The notes: a model not told the origin generated them from the sequence alone. DNA of 64,000 nucleotides from Paramecium pentaurelia (GCA_905183005.1 CAJJDO010000154.1:190222-254221); one strand, 5' to 3'. Numbered from the stretch's first letter, positions 13,002 through 26,110 are shown. Translations and numbers: made by a program.

Positions 13002-14445
13002 ATGGCAGACTTTTGGAAACCTACAGCAGATATGTATAGTGCTCTATTCGAAAAGCCAAAAATGTCATAGAAGTTACTTGAAAAACCTCCATTCAAATAT
13101 CTATTTGATATTATTATGGAGACAACTAAATAAACAGGTTTCAAATTTAAATTTACATTAGGCTATGCAAAAGGACTCTATACAGCTGATGAATTAGATG
13201 GAAATTCATATGATAATAAAGATAAGAAGCTTTAATTCTTACAGAAGATTATAGATTTGACATCCATGATGTTGAAAGAGGAAATTGCTGCAAAACCTGG
13301 TAAAATAGCTGCAGGTTTGGAACCTGAAAATACTAATTTATTATTATAAGCAATTTACAGAGCAGCTGTGAGTGGTAAAAATAGTGATGCTTTTGTTAAG
13401 AAAGTACTACTGTTTTATAATTTTAGATATTAGGAGGTGCAGGAGCAGGAGCCAAAGAACCCGAACCACCTAAAAAAGAATAGTCTAAACCAGAACCAAA
13501 AGCTCAATAGCCTCCTCCAAAAGAATAAGCTGCACCTTAAATTAAGGAGGAAAAGAAACCTGAGGAGAAAAAAGTTGCTCAACCTAAAGAAGATTAAAAG
13601 CCAAAATAATAAGTTTAATAACCTCCTGCTTAATAGCAAAAAGAAGCTTAAAAATAATAATAACCTCCCCCTCCTTAATAATAATAGGTATAAGAAGGAA
13701 ATGTACGACCTTCAACAGCTAAAAAAAGACCACCTTAATTACCTACCAATCAAGTTTCAGTTGATTAGAATTAGAAAAAAGGAGGAACAGCTAATGTAAT
13801 TATAGAGGGTAAAGGAAATAATGATGATGATGATGGAATAATAGTGTAAAGTAATGTGAAACCAAATGCTGATATTAATGCACAAGAATATGGTAAATTC
13901 GTAAGAGATAATATGAAAAATTAAGATAAGGGTAAGGATGAGGAGAAAGAAAAAGAAAAGGATTAACCTTAAGAAGGTATTAAAATGAAGAGGATAGGAA
14001 AAGTAAATGTTTAAAAAGGTATTTACTTAAATTTTATAAGTAGATAAAATAAAGGAAGAAATTGCATAGAATTTAGGAACATCACAAGTTTCTGATACAA
14101 TTGTAATGCAAAAATTAATCCAATCTATGAGTCAAAATGTGAATCCATTGGCTAAATAAATTGAATTTATATAAGATGATATTGAAAATATGAATAGAGA
14201 ATTGTAATAATGGAGAAAGATCTATAATGTCTCAAAACAAAAGATGGTAGATATGAATAGAGCAACTGAAGAAGTAATAATTATTTATTATATTATAGGC
14301 ATAATAACCATTATTTGATAAAATTGCTGAAGTTGAAGAAGTAATAAAAGAGAAGAAATCTAAAATACAAAACATTAAAGCTTAAATTATAAAAAATAAA
14401 TTACAAATTGATTAATTGCTTAAAGCAGTTTTAGTATAAAAATGA
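13002..14445 (+). CDS. IFT54: IFT54 / TRAF3IP1, full length
   Basis: IFT-B complex subunit for anterograde ciliary transport. The ATG at 13002 gives MADFWKPTADMYSALFEKPK and then the CH-like domain (LLEKPPFKYLFDIIMETTKQ, GYAKGLYTADEL, IAAGLEPENTNLLLQAIYRA). A middle region of ~170 residues is rich in Lys, Pro, Glu and Gln (GGAGAGAKEPEPPKKEQSKP), as in other IFT54 proteins. The C-terminal third is the conserved MIP-T3 coiled coil, ending IQNIKAQIIKNKLQIDQLLK and stopping at TGA 14445. Frame continuity requires three introns: 23 nt starting at 13412, 25 nt at 14020 and 25 nt at 14275. The start is the same ATG context as the truncated copy upstream. This is the complete IFT54 of the pair. Confidence 0.92.
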
Positions 14446-14516
14446 GAAAAAGTTATACAAATTATAAAATTAATTATAAATTATTATTAATTAAATTTAA
14501 ATTAAAATAAATAAAA

Positions 14517-17225
14517 TCAAAATTTACCTGATTTTCTCATCCCTCTTTTTGGTGATGCATCAGGTTATTTTTCTTATTTGACTTTAGCATTCAACATTGC
14601 TGATATAAATGAATAAAACTTTAAAGCTTTTCTTTTGCCTATCAATTGCAAGGCACGAATTTTTTAATTCTTTTATATTACATTCAATCTTTCTTCTTAA
14701 TCCAAATCTACTATCAACCCAAAAACTCCAGGAATTTAATTTACTAATTATCTTATTGCTTCTAATTCTATACTAGTCCAATCTTCTTGTACTTTCTGAA
14801 GATTTTTAAGCATTTGTATTTTATTGAAAATATTAATCAACTTAGTCATCATCTATAATAAAGAATAAATATTATATGGATGAGCAAATAAAGCATCAAT
14901 AATTTAATAGTATTTATTTAATTCAGCATTAACATATTCTAATCCCATTGACAAACAAACATTTTGAATTAGTTTTTTTGGTATTTGACTATAATGATTA
15001 TAAAAATCTAAGTAGGGTAAATTAAATTCACAATAACTAAGTTTATAAAATTCAACTTATGGAGGATGCATCAAATATTATAATTACAATTATTTAATAA
15101 AGAAATTTTATTCTGTAGCAGCAGTAAAAAAGGATTCTGCAGTGACAATACCATCACCACACATATGTGCTTCTCTAAATAGAGTGCATATTTCAATTTC
15201 AGATGAAGTTGGAAAATTGAATTAGAAGATTTTTCTAAAATTTTTATAATTTACTCCATATTTTCCAAAACTTTATAAGGATAAACAAGAATGAAACATT
15301 TCTTTTAATACTGCTAATCTTGTCTATCTTTCTTATCTATAAAGTTCAAGTAAAATTCTTAACACATAATGACCATCAACTAATTTTTTCTTATTTTTAG
15401 TAATAATCATTTCTTTAATTAAATTTTTTGTATAATTAATTTATTCAACAGGATATTTATGCATAATTTCTTAGATTAATTATTCTGCTTATTCTTATCT
15501 AACATACATAATTGTTTCAAAATTGGATCTTGATAGATTCTTAACTTATCCTTTGAAAAGCATATATCTACAATGCAAATAATAATATACTTCATCTAGA
15601 GATGATTACTCAAATAAAAATTAACTATTTATTTTAATTTAAATACTTAAACGTTATGACTTCATGTATTTAACCTAATTTTGGATTTAAAGTGTCCATG
15701 AGAAAATCTAAACGAATATTATCTATTTAATCTTAGCTCACTTAAATGATTTATTTTGTATATTTATCTAATGAAAAAGTGCTTATCCAAGCAAAAACAA
15801 AATCTGCAAATTTTGTAGCTATTTGTAAATTCTCTAAATACTAAAACTCATTAAATTTAGCATCTAAAATTGCTCTGATAATTGCAAAGTAGTTTAGAGA
15901 AATTTTATGTCTATTAATATTTTTATATTCTGATTCTATAAGTTTAATTTGACTTTCATAAAATACTAAGAATGATTATCGAGGATATGTATATTTGTTA
16001 AGTCTATCCATATAAATATGATCTAATTTTAAATTTTTCATAAATTAATATTGTTATTATTCTTGTTCATTTAATTTACTCATTTTGTCTTAAATAAAAG
16101 CTTTCATTTGAACCATATGGAATTTCTCTTTTGTAAATAAGTATAATAATTTTTAAAGATTTTCTTCAGCTTCTTTATTAAATTCTGGAATTTCAACTCT
16201 TTTGCTTTTCTCTATTTTAATTTAATCTAATTCTCTTTATAGCAATTACAATTTCTTTTTAGATTTTGCTTCATCTGCTAAAAATTTTTAATATCTCATC
16301 TATTAACTTAATAAGTCTTCTTCCAACATTTTTGATATGTCTTTCCAATAATATCTATCATTATAGACAGACATATATGTAGTTTCCATTTAAGTAAATC
16401 TTTCTTGATTACTATTGATATAAGTTTACAATTCTTCTATTTTTTCTTCATGTTATTAGATTATTGATTTTAATTATGCTATTTTTTATAAATGTTTGAT
16501 CAGTTATTAATCTCTATTTTAAATTTCAATTTTCAATTCCAAAGTTCTTTATTTTAACTCTTCAGTTAAATCTTTAATTTTTTCTTTTAAAAGATCAACA
16601 TCCATGCTTATCTCTAGATTTCTTAATTTAGTAGCTAATTGATTGAGTTCAATTTACAATTTATGATTAATAAGTTTTAACTCATTATTTAAGATTTATG
16701 TTTCTCTATCTATTTTATTATTAGATTCTTTTATTAAAGCTATTGAGAATTTTCTTTAAATTTCAGTTTCTACTTAAGGATTTATTTCAATTTTTTTAGG
16801 TTCTTTTTCTTTAATGATTTAAAGCATAATTTATATGGATTACGTAAAAAGATTGATTGAGCTATCAATTAATTAACTATTTTTAGATAATTCTGTTAAA
16901 GTAATACCCATTTATGATTATTAAATGAATTTTTTGACTTAAGGTAATATATTAGGATATTGTAATGTAACTTATTATTAAAGAATATCTTATATTTCAA
17001 CAAATGTATTATTGGTTTTTGAATGATCATTTTAATAGTTAAAATGAGACCAATTAGGATTTACAGATAATGCATTTTTTGAACCTACAATTATTAAATT
17101 ATGTTACTTTATGGTACTTGTACCTTAGGTAATCTGAACATGGAAGATAATACGATTTCACTTTTTGTGTGTTTCTTTCTTACTTCTTCCATTGGACCTA
17201 GAGATTCAACTCGTTAATGTCTCAT
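14517..17225 (-). CDS. Hypothetical protein, ~888 residues, central coiled coil
   Basis: From ATG 17225 (MRHQRVESLGPMEEVRKKHT), through a 20-nt intron and an N-terminal segment VQITQGTSTIKQHNLIIVGS-like, the frame runs to TGA 14517. A second intron (22 nt, GTATTTAAATTAAAATAAATAG) is needed near 15643. Residues ~150-420 form a Lys/Glu/Leu coiled coil (DEAKSKKKLQLLQRELDQIK). The C-terminal half is a folded helical domain with aromatic-rich segments such as YFAIIRAILDAKFNEFQYLE and IEICTLFREAHMCGDGIVTA; the latter vaguely recalls a degenerate EF-hand loop. I do not recognise the family. The stop is only 71 bases from the IFT54 stop (convergent genes), and the start is 40 bases downstream of the CNOT11-like stop. 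Confidence 0.7.
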
Positions 17226-17265
17226 AAGAAATAATAATAATAAAATATTATATTGATATTTAAAC

Positions 17266-18304
17266 TCATTATTCTTGGACTGCATTTTTGATGGCTTTAA
17301 ATAATTGAGTTGCTTCTTAAATAGAAGAAAACTCTAAACAGAATCCTTAGAGTTCAACATAAATCTTTTTTGGATTAAAAGTCTTTTATTTGATCAGAGT
17401 CTTAATGAAGACTGATACTAGTCTGACTTATCTTGTTAATTGTTATTAATTCTAAATAATGAAATAAAAATAATTACTTATTTGACTTCTTCACAAGTTA
17501 CAATACATCTTGTTATGAACATATTAAGAAATTGATCAGGAAGAGTGATATTCTTAGTGAGTTGATTCACTAATTCTAAAGTCTAAATGGTAACCTTAAT
17601 CTGAATGAGATAATCTAAATATCTATAGAATAATATTAATTAAAGATTTACTCATGGACATTAATTCCAGATTAATGTAGTTTAGTTATGATATCACTAA
17701 CTAATTGAGGATTATGTTCAACAAGATTGTTGAATTGAATGATATCAATTTTATATTCAGACTTATATAAAGTCAAGATCATTTATTAATCTTATGGAGT
17801 AAGCTTGGTGGATTGTGCTTATGCTAAGAAAAATCTAAAGAGGAATGGATTAATATTATAATCCCAAATTGGTTGATGTACAATTTGAGGTGAAATCTCT
17901 TCCCATTATGGTGTTAATATTTAAGGGATGGGTCTCAAATATTCACATGAAGGAATGAGGGATGTATCAATTTAATTCAGTAATTAATCTAAATCTTACC
18001 CTTACTCTATCATACTGCATTGAGAATACATATTTAATATTGTTTACTATGTTCAATTCTAATTGATTGTTACACAATTCAATTAAACTCATTTTCTAAT
18101 TGATCTAATGGACATTATACAAATATTATAATCTTATGTGTTATGGCAAGTCCTTGAGATATTTATTTAAATTTAAGTTACCTAATCACGTAAACTGGAT
18201 AACATGAAATTACAAATTTCATTCATTCCCTGCTCTTTGATGGATTTAAAATTATCTTCAAGAGTCTTATGGATATCCACAGGGACTTTATTGTTTGCTT
18301 ACAT
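17266..18304 (-). CDS. CNOT11: CCR4-NOT complex subunit 11-like protein (CNOT11, DUF2363)
   Basis: CNOT11 binds CNOT10 and the N-terminus of CNOT1 in the cytoplasmic CCR4-NOT deadenylase. The C-terminal half carries the DUF2363 pattern: LTPQDQQMILTLYKSEYKID, FNNLVEHNPQLVSDIITKLH, LPDQFLNMFITRCIVTCEEV, then VRLVSVFIKTLIKQKTFNPK and a last helix ending FSSIQE..LFKAIKNA. These align in order with human CNOT11 'LVENNPLVAIEVLLKLM', 'LPTEFIHLYISNCISTCEQI' and 'RLVRLVCVFLQSLI'. The start is ATG 18304 (MQANNKVPVDIHKTLEDNFK). About 300 residues makes it shorter than the animal protein, mainly at the N-terminus. Several 22-30 nt introns are needed; those around 18000-18080 I could not place with certainty. 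It diverges from the USP30-like gene with a 63-base gap. Confidence 0.8.
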
Positions 18305-18367
18305 TACAAAAGTGATTTATTGAAATAAATTACTTAAATATATTAATATACAATTTTAAATATAAAT

Positions 18368-19727
18368 ATGATTAAAAATAAAAGCTATTTGATTTATGGA
18401 GGTGCTTTAGTATTTGCATTACTTGGGTCATTCAAATATATAATAAAATCTAAATAATAGAAGCCAATAGGTTAAATAGAATTCAGTTTACTATAGTCAT
18501 CTACAACACTTGATTACATAAAGAAACCAGCAGGGATAAGAAATATAGGGAATACATGTTTCTTGAATTCAGTATTATAAGTACGATAAATTACATAATT
18601 AGTGGCCTTAAGTTCATAACCAAATTTTATTGAATATTTATTTGAATTAGTTTAGCAAATTAATGGATAAACAACATTAGCATAATAGATCTGTTTAGAA
18701 TTGGCCAAAATAATGAAATACCTAAATAATGATATGGAAATAATAGATGTTAATGATTTAATTAATCTTCTATCTGAAGATGCTGATTACTCTTTTTTTT
18801 ATCAATAATAAGATTCTCATGAACTTTTTAACATGTTAATGAAACATATTGAAGAAGCAAATAATCAAATTAATTAATTTGATTTAACAATGTTAAGATC
18901 AAAATAAATGAAATCTAAGAATCCTTTTCTTCATCATACAAAAGTTTAGATTAAATGCAATACTTGTAATTATTCTGTAAATATCTTCTAATAAATTTAG
19001 TTTAATTCACTAAAAGTAGAAAGTAATTATGCATTTTATTTTCATCTTAATTATGCAAGAACAATTTAAGAAGCAATTGATTATATCTAACAACCTGAAA
19101 TAATCACTGAATATATATGTTTCTATTGTTCTTTGTAATTTTTGAGGAAGAAATATACATTGAATGAATAATAGAAGATTATTGATTAATATCTCTCAAA
19201 TAATAATTATGATGAGGATTCTTTAACCATAATTAAAAAGATTATTGAATAACTAAATGTAGTCAAAGGCAATCAATTTTAGATAGACCCATAGAAAGCA
19301 TGTCTTAAAAGAACTGTGACACGCTAGACTCATATTGCAAAATATCCAGTATTTGTATATAAATCTATTCTAAGAAAACATTTTGTTTTTTTGTCAATAG
19401 ATTAATAGTACATCCTTATCATGGATTGATTAAATTGGATCATTCAGTTTATTTAGATTCTACTTTTAAGGTTGCTGAGAAAGAATACATTTTATCAGCA
19501 TTAGTTTGTCATATAGGTGATTCTAATTCTGGTGAGTATCTTAAATCATCTATCTAGGCCATTATATTGCATTCAAAAGGACATTTGCTTAGGATCTTTA
19601 ATCATCAATGAATCAAAATAAATCATACAAAAAATGTGAATGGTATATTACTTCTGACAAAAAAGTTACTCTTACAAAGTAACCATTACAAGGTGAAGCA
19701 TATTTAATTTTTTATGATACATATTGA
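18368..19727 (+). CDS. Ubiquitin-specific protease with N-terminal membrane anchor (USP30-like)
   Basis: Cysteine deubiquitinase (~435 residues). After MIKNKSY comes a hydrophobic segment, LIYGGALVFALLGSFKYII, followed by basic residues; this N-terminal anchor resembles that of USP30, which sits in the outer mitochondrial membrane. The USP fold is complete: Cys box PAGIRNIGNTCFLNSVLQV, QQDSHELFNMLM, two zinc-type CxxC pairs (IKCNTCNYSV and EYICFYCS), a strand like USP30 'RMPQSLVLHLQRL' (KTFCFFVNRLIVHPYHG), and His box SNSGHYIAF. The final EAYLIFYDTY precedes TGA 19727. Two 26-nt introns restore the frame at about 19349-19374 and 19533-19558. Active-site Cys and His are both present. Assignment to USP30 rather than another USP rests on the anchor and small size. 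Confidence 0.85.
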
Positions 19728-19982
19728 TATATTATATAATTATTATTGAAAGTCCACCAATAGTATAATTGAGAATTCAAATAAATATATTTATTGTAAA
19801 AATCATCACAAATAATTTTATGGGTATACTTATTTACTAGATAAATATTAAATCTATCAAGTCGTCTTTTGTATACTCTATTTTACTATAGAACAATGTT
19901 TACAAATATTTGATTACATCTTGTATCAACATTTAAGATTATATTGTTCATTTATTAATTAAATTAATTAATAATATTTTAA

Positions 19983-22900
19983 TCATTCTAAAATATATTT
20001 GTGTTTTGTAGTTGACAAAAATAAATCTGTTTTTATTATCTCTGTATTTACAATTTAATTAAATTTCTCTGGATTCTTCAATTTCAATGATCTTAATTTC
20101 TATTCTAAAATTTCAAATTTTTTATCAATCTAATTAGAAATTATTGAATCTTATTCTAAACGTTGAGTCTTTCTTTAAGTCTCTTATGTAGGTTCTTCAT
20201 ATATTTGCATTTAAGCTTAAGTCTATACTATTTCACTTGCTAATGATTCCATTTTTCTTTATTAAATTATACTTGTATCAAAGTCAAAGCATTCTTTTCT
20301 TACTTCAGGATGATCTCTCATTTATTCTAATTAATTATATATATAATTTACCTAATTATACTTATTAAATCATTCTTTAAATATTCATTTATACTTCTCT
20401 CATATATTCATCAAGATGAGATTATGTGTTTATCTAAGTTTATTATTCATCATCTAATTAAATTTGATTAGTAAATTTAAGTGTTTAATCTTTCTCTATT
20501 ACATCTTTGTATCTCATTCTATTTTCATGAAATTTACGTATCATATCACCACAAGCATCTTCATTTTCTCTCTTATCATTAACTAATCCTTCAATTGCTT
20601 ATGGTAAATTCTTCAATTACTTTTAACGTTATTCATCTAATATATTTTATCAAATAAATTTACAAAGATATATATTATATTTAGCTTCATCATCTGGATT
20701 CTATAATTATGTAATTTTCTTTTCAATATCCTTTTTAAGATCAGCCAAACTCAAATTCTATCTTGCAATTAATTCATATTCCTATTTTAGATCATAAACT
20801 TTCTTTTTTGCTATAGTTGCTTAGTTTTATTACTTGGCCATTGGAGATACAGATGGTGATTAAATATCATTTCTCAAAGTAGATTTACTTGATTTTGATG
20901 TATTTTTCTTCTTTTTATTACTAGGATCTTCTTCATCCCAATCATAATCATAGTCTTCATCATCATTATTATTGGCAGCTTCTTAAAATCTTGATAATTT
21001 TGTTTTCACTCTTTATAATTTTGCTTAAGGTGTATTACTTTAATCTTCAAATTTAGTTTTCTTATTTCCTTACTTTTTAACAGGTTATTAAAGAGGAGTA
21101 TTATTTTATTGAGGTGTTCCACTACTATTGACTAATGATTAATTTTATGAAGGTTAATAGTTTTTCAATTAAATATCCTATAAATTAGTTCTATTTCTTA
21201 ATTATTAAGATTAAGTATTCTCAGCAATATTTTAATTACTATCCTAACGTTGAAAATTTAATTTAATCTATCTATCTTCATTATTATTATTATTATTAAT
21301 TGATTCTTATTAATTTAATATTTATTTAGTTTATTAAACTTAATTTTATTCTTAGTTTTACTATTATTCCTATTCTTAATACTAAGATTATTGTGTTTTA
21401 TCTCTTGGATTTTATTTATTTATTTATAGCTATTATTATTATTATTATTATTATTAATCTGATTATTTTGATTTTTTAGATCTTTCACTTTATTTAGGTT
21501 CTGACTTCTTTGTTCTTTCAGTCACTTGTTTGATAGTTCTTTTTGTTATTATATTAATAGTATTTCCATTTTCATCTATTTATTATTAGATTTCTTCAAC
21601 ATATTATTCATCTTCTTTGTCTGTTAATTGATCATATTCATCTTAATGAGGTACTTCTTCAACTGATAAGTTTGGAGAATATACTTCTTATTTTTCATTG
21701 TCTTTATCACTACTTTCTCTATAACCTTATTTTAAACTTTTTTAGGTACCATTAGATTTTAAAGATCCATCAGGTTAATATTATTCATCATAATTTGTTC
21801 TTTTAGTTTTACTTTTATGTGGATCTGATCTTTAAGTACCTTATTAACTAGAGATTTAAAATTGTTAAGTATTTTCAGATTTATTAAAAGTTTAATCAGT
21901 TTTTTATTTGATTTAAGGTTTTCTTAGATTAAAATTGGTTTCTGTTTATCCTTATTTAATTTGATCAGATTCATAATTGATATTAGTTGGTGGATTATGA
22001 GATCTAAATGTATTTTACTATTTTTCACTGGATTCATCAAAATCAATTTAATCTCTTGATGTATTTTTACCTGATTAAATTGGTTAAGATTATTTCTTTG
22101 TAAATATTTATTCTCTTTATTTCTTTTGATCATCAATAACAGATTATAAAAAGTTTAATTCTTCATCCATTTCTTAAGAATTAGCTCTTTCTTAAAGATT
22201 TATTTTATGAGAATCTAGAAATTGTTTTCTTTCATCTTCAGACATATTTTTAATCATGGCAGATTATTTGGATCTTTTAGTATTATCTTATATTTTATAG
22301 CTTTTCCTTGATTTTTCTTATTTTGATGGAGCATTTTCTTCATAAAATTTTAAATAATCAATTTATTCTTTATTATGAGATATTTTAGGTGCTTTAATTG
22401 GATATCTAGTTTCTTCTAAAAATATCTTTTTATTTGGTTCATTTTACATAATTGTAGTGGATTATTTTAATAATTTAGATGATAATTTATTAATAGGATG
22501 TTTAAGTAAAATATTAGTAACTTCATTTAATTATTTTTCAATTTGATCATGTGGTATTTGAGCTTATTATAATTATTATGAAATTTATTAAATAATATTA
22601 GCAATTTATTCTTCATTCAATTTTTTATCAGATAGTGACACTTAACTCTCAATTTTAAATGTATGATCTAAATGAGATATGTCTCTATTATAAGAAAGAT
22701 GTCTACGTAATTCTTCAGGAACATCTTCATTTTTCATTACTGGTATACTTTAAGTTACTTTTTCTTAATCATCAGAATCAATATCTAAATAATTGAAAGT
22801 AGAAGGTTAATCCATAATTGGAGTTGGATTTTTATGCATATTAATGATATTAGATACTAGATTTTATGTTATTTTTTAGACAGTTTCAGATTCAACTTAG

Positions 22901-24501
22901 GAGAGAGTTTGAGATAGTTAAGATTCTTCTGCTGCTCCTCCTTAAATTTTCTTTTAATCAATTACTCTTTATAGAATTTAACTGAATTTCATTTCATAAT
23001 AATTTTATCTTTCAAATTGTATATCATCACTTTCATCTAGTTGTTTTGATGATACTTTAACCTTTTATTCTTCATTTAATTTATAGGCACTTTTTCTCAT
23101 AGTTTCAGTTTGTTTCTTTTCAATACTTAATTAATTTGAATGATGATGTGATTAAGAAGATGCCAATTAATTTGATCTATTGACACTAGATTTAATGGTT
23201 TTACTTGTTTTATTTTGTAATTATGATACCATAGATAGACTTTATTAAACCTTAGACTTGCTAGTATCACCAATATCAGGTTAAAAATATGGTTATTAAA
23301 ATTATTGACTATCATTATCAGATCTTTAAACAATTTATTATTTTGCTTATTCTAAGAATTTTAAAGTTGGTAATAATTTATTTTTATCTTAGATCTTTTC
23401 TTTACTATGTTCAGTTTCATTTCCTTTTGTAGCAAGAGAAGTAGATCTAATTTATTGTAAGATAGATTGCATTTCAGTTGATTATTCTTATATAAGTGTT
23501 TCTTCTATTTATTTCTATTTTAAATTAAGTTTATTATTTTTATTAATTATATCTTCTAATTCAGGTTCATCTTCATAATTATGAAATTTATATTCAGTAA
23601 CACTTACATTAGGTTATGATTTGTATTGCATAGATTTAATAATTGATACTTCTTAAATAGAACTTAATTCATTAAAATTATTAAAATTATCAGGATTATC
23701 AATCCCTGGAGGTTTATTTAATTCATTCTTTATAGCCATTTCTCTTTCATAAATTTATTTCTTGATTCCAAGAATTTAATTTAATTATAATTCTCTCTCT
23801 ATTTCACTTAATTAATTATGTCGTTACATAATAATTTCTCTTACTTTTCTTACATCTTCATGTGAAACCATTTGAGATTCCTATATTGCTTATACTACTC
23901 TACTTAGCATTAATTCTTCTAATTCCAATTATTAATCTCTTGTTTTAGCTTAAGGGATTTTTGATGTATCAATATTTACTATTTTTATTTAAGTTTATGG
24001 AGATACTAATTTAGGTAATTCTATATGTTTATTGACAATAGCAGCTTATTATTATAAATTTTTAATGCATTCTCTAACAAATTTCAGTTATTTTTGTTAA
24101 GATGGTGGTTTAATCTCTATTGTTTTGTATGCATTACGTATCTCTTCTGTATTTGGTTCTTCAGTTTAATTCAATTATTATTTTTTAGTATTTTCATTCT
24201 TTTTTTATCCCTCTTTAGCTTTCTTTTCTTTTCTTATTTTCTGAATTGCAAATTTATTCTTCATATACAATCTATAGTAAAACTTGAATAAGTCAACATT
24301 TCCTTTTCCTTTGAAACCCATAGCATGATTAGCTACAAAGTCAAAATCTCTATGCAATGGAAATTATATCTCTAATTAATTATCGATGCTTTATCTCTAT
24401 TTCTTTTCAAATTTGGGTCTAATTATAAATGTCTATTGATTCCACTCTCCTCTGTCTTTTACAAGAGGCAAATGAGATGAAATCATTTCCATTTTTTCCA
24501 T
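19983..24501 (-). CDS. Long Q/N-rich coiled-coil protein, ~1488 residues
   Basis: Starts at ATG 24501 (MEKMEMISSHLPLVKDRGEW) and ends at TGA 19983. Only two introns (25 and 27 nt) are needed in 4.5 kb. The first ~110 residues (FPLHRDFDFVANHAMGFKGK, VDLFKFYYRLYMKNKFAIQK) are less biased and may fold. The rest alternates Lys/Glu/Gln coiled coil with disordered Ser/Gln/Asn stretches, including a seven-Gln run near 21430-21450 and an acidic patch DDEDYDYDWDEEDPSNKKKK. The C-terminal ~250 residues are dense coiled coil. No catalytic motif or known domain is visible. Several short frames on both strands here are by-products of the reassigned code. A structural cytoskeletal or basal-body role is possible but not shown. 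Confidence 0.75.
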
Positions 24502-24590
24502 TTTAATTATATTATTTAATAAGACTTTATTGGTAATATTATTATTTATTAAAAATGGCTTTGATACATAATTAAAATGACTTATAAAAT

Positions 24591-25776
24591 ATGTTTAGTA
24601 AGGCAGGAAAAATAACTTCTGAAAAATATATTGTATTTCAACATAGAGATGATCATCCAGTTAAAAAATTCATTACTCCACAACCTAGCAAATCTCCTGA
24701 TTCAATTAAAAAGAAACCACTTTCTCAATAGGAATCACTTAATGAAACTGAATAAAATCAATTAAAACAACTTCTCAAATTGTCCTAACCTTTTTCAAAA
24801 TAGATTTCCAGACAAATTGGTCATTATACTTAAATTGGAAACAATAGTAAAGCATCCTGTGGACAATATCATATCAAATATAGTGAACTTGATAAGTAAT
24901 ATCAATATCATATACTTTTAATAGAGCAGTACATTCAGTTCCACATTATGATAAGACTTTGAAACACACTATGCCAATAGAAATTCCTCCTAAACATCAA
25001 TAAGATTTGCCTATAGAGTATTATCAACTATTAATTATAATAGTACTCCTTCCATCATTGAGAAACCTAAAGTTAAATATGAGAGTTTTGTAGATTTACA
25101 AAGATAGATACCAAGGTTTGTTCATCTCTCTAAAATAGAGCTGACATATTTTCAGGAAGACCCAATCCTCATCCAGATCGATTTTAATACTTAAATGTAA
25201 CCAATTAATGGAGTAAGATACCAAGATAACCTTAAATTAAATTGGAAAAATAATTATCAAGAGATCAAATGTTGATATATAAAAAGAAAGAATTTGCACC
25301 TGATTATAAACCTAATTTTGAATATGGCAAAAAGTATATTCACTTAATTAAATTAGATAGTTGGGTAGTTGTGGAGCACCCTTTTACAAATTAGAATAAA
25401 GAAAAGATATTATGACTAAGATACCTCCTTATACTTTTGAAAGTTACTTTGAATATGATCAATATTCTAAAAAATCTAAAAGTTAACTATTCACTTCTCC
25501 AACAGCACCTAATTTTAAAACTATGTTAGATAGGGAATATGATTAACGTTCTTTATTACCTAGTTTCATGCAAGTACTATTTAAGTAATAATAATAAAGA
25601 AATTTACTAATACTAGAATGGGTATTACACATTTAAATTAAAAAATGTTGGAAGTTAACAACTTTAAAGATGGAAGATTCTTAACAGTTACATCAAGTTT
25701 TATGCCAACAATATAAAAGTAATCAAAAAAGAGTGTAAACAAATCAAGTTAAAATTAATCTATTGATGAAATTTGA
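24591..25776 (+). CDS. Hypothetical protein, ~350 residues, Pro/Lys-rich
   Basis: The most conservative start is ATG 24591 (MFSKAGKITSEKYIVFQHRD). An in-frame ATG 12 codons upstream at 24555 is also possible. Frame continuity needs five 23-29 nt introns. The protein is rich in Pro, Lys, Tyr and Gln, with short motif-like segments: GQYHIKYSELDKAVHSVPHY, FSGRPNPHPDRFQYL, SCGAPFYKLEQRKDI, LLPSFMQ. Extended Tyr/Pro-rich proteins of this style occur among microtubule inner proteins of cilia, but I cannot match it to a named family. It ends with a Ser/Lys/Gln tail at TGA 25776. It diverges from the long coiled-coil gene with 53-89 bases between starts. Confidence 0.7.
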
Positions 25777-26110
25777 TATATTAATAATAATCAAATTTAT
25801 TTAGATTTGTAATATCATCAGATTTCTTATTTTTTGATTAATAATTATATTATCACTATTATCTAAAAGCTATCATAAAATGATGTCTTCTCAAACTTGA
25901 ATGTCCATGAAGTAGAAAATGAATTATAATTTCTCTTTTTCAAGACTCCTTATCAACTTAATATTTAATTTAGAATTTCTTCTTGTTTGTATTTTCAATA
26001 TAAATTATATTCATAATATAATGTAATATACATATTATGAATATAATTTACAGGCAATTTTATATATATATTGAGAATCAATTATTAAAATATGTTATGA
26101 TTGAAGAATA
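25777..26110. other. Convergent intergenic region containing a perfect inverted repeat
   Basis: 334 bases lie between the stop of the + gene at 25776 and the stop of the CK1 gene at 26111. The only structured element is the 19-bp inverted repeat described separately at 26001-26050. Confidence 0.5.
26001..26050. repeat. Perfect 19-bp inverted repeat with 12-base loop
   Basis: TAAATTATATTCATAATAT at 26001-26019 is exactly the reverse complement of 26032-26050; the loop is 26020-26031. It lies between two convergent genes, about 225 bases from one stop and 60 from the other. A hairpin here could act at the 3' ends of both transcripts. That role is inference; the palindrome is seen directly. Confidence 0.85.

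Noticed and set aside
13437..13799. Standard-code Lys/Asn-rich and Leu-rich frames opposite each other
   Set aside because: They are out-of-frame shadows of the Pro/Lys/Gln linker of IFT54.
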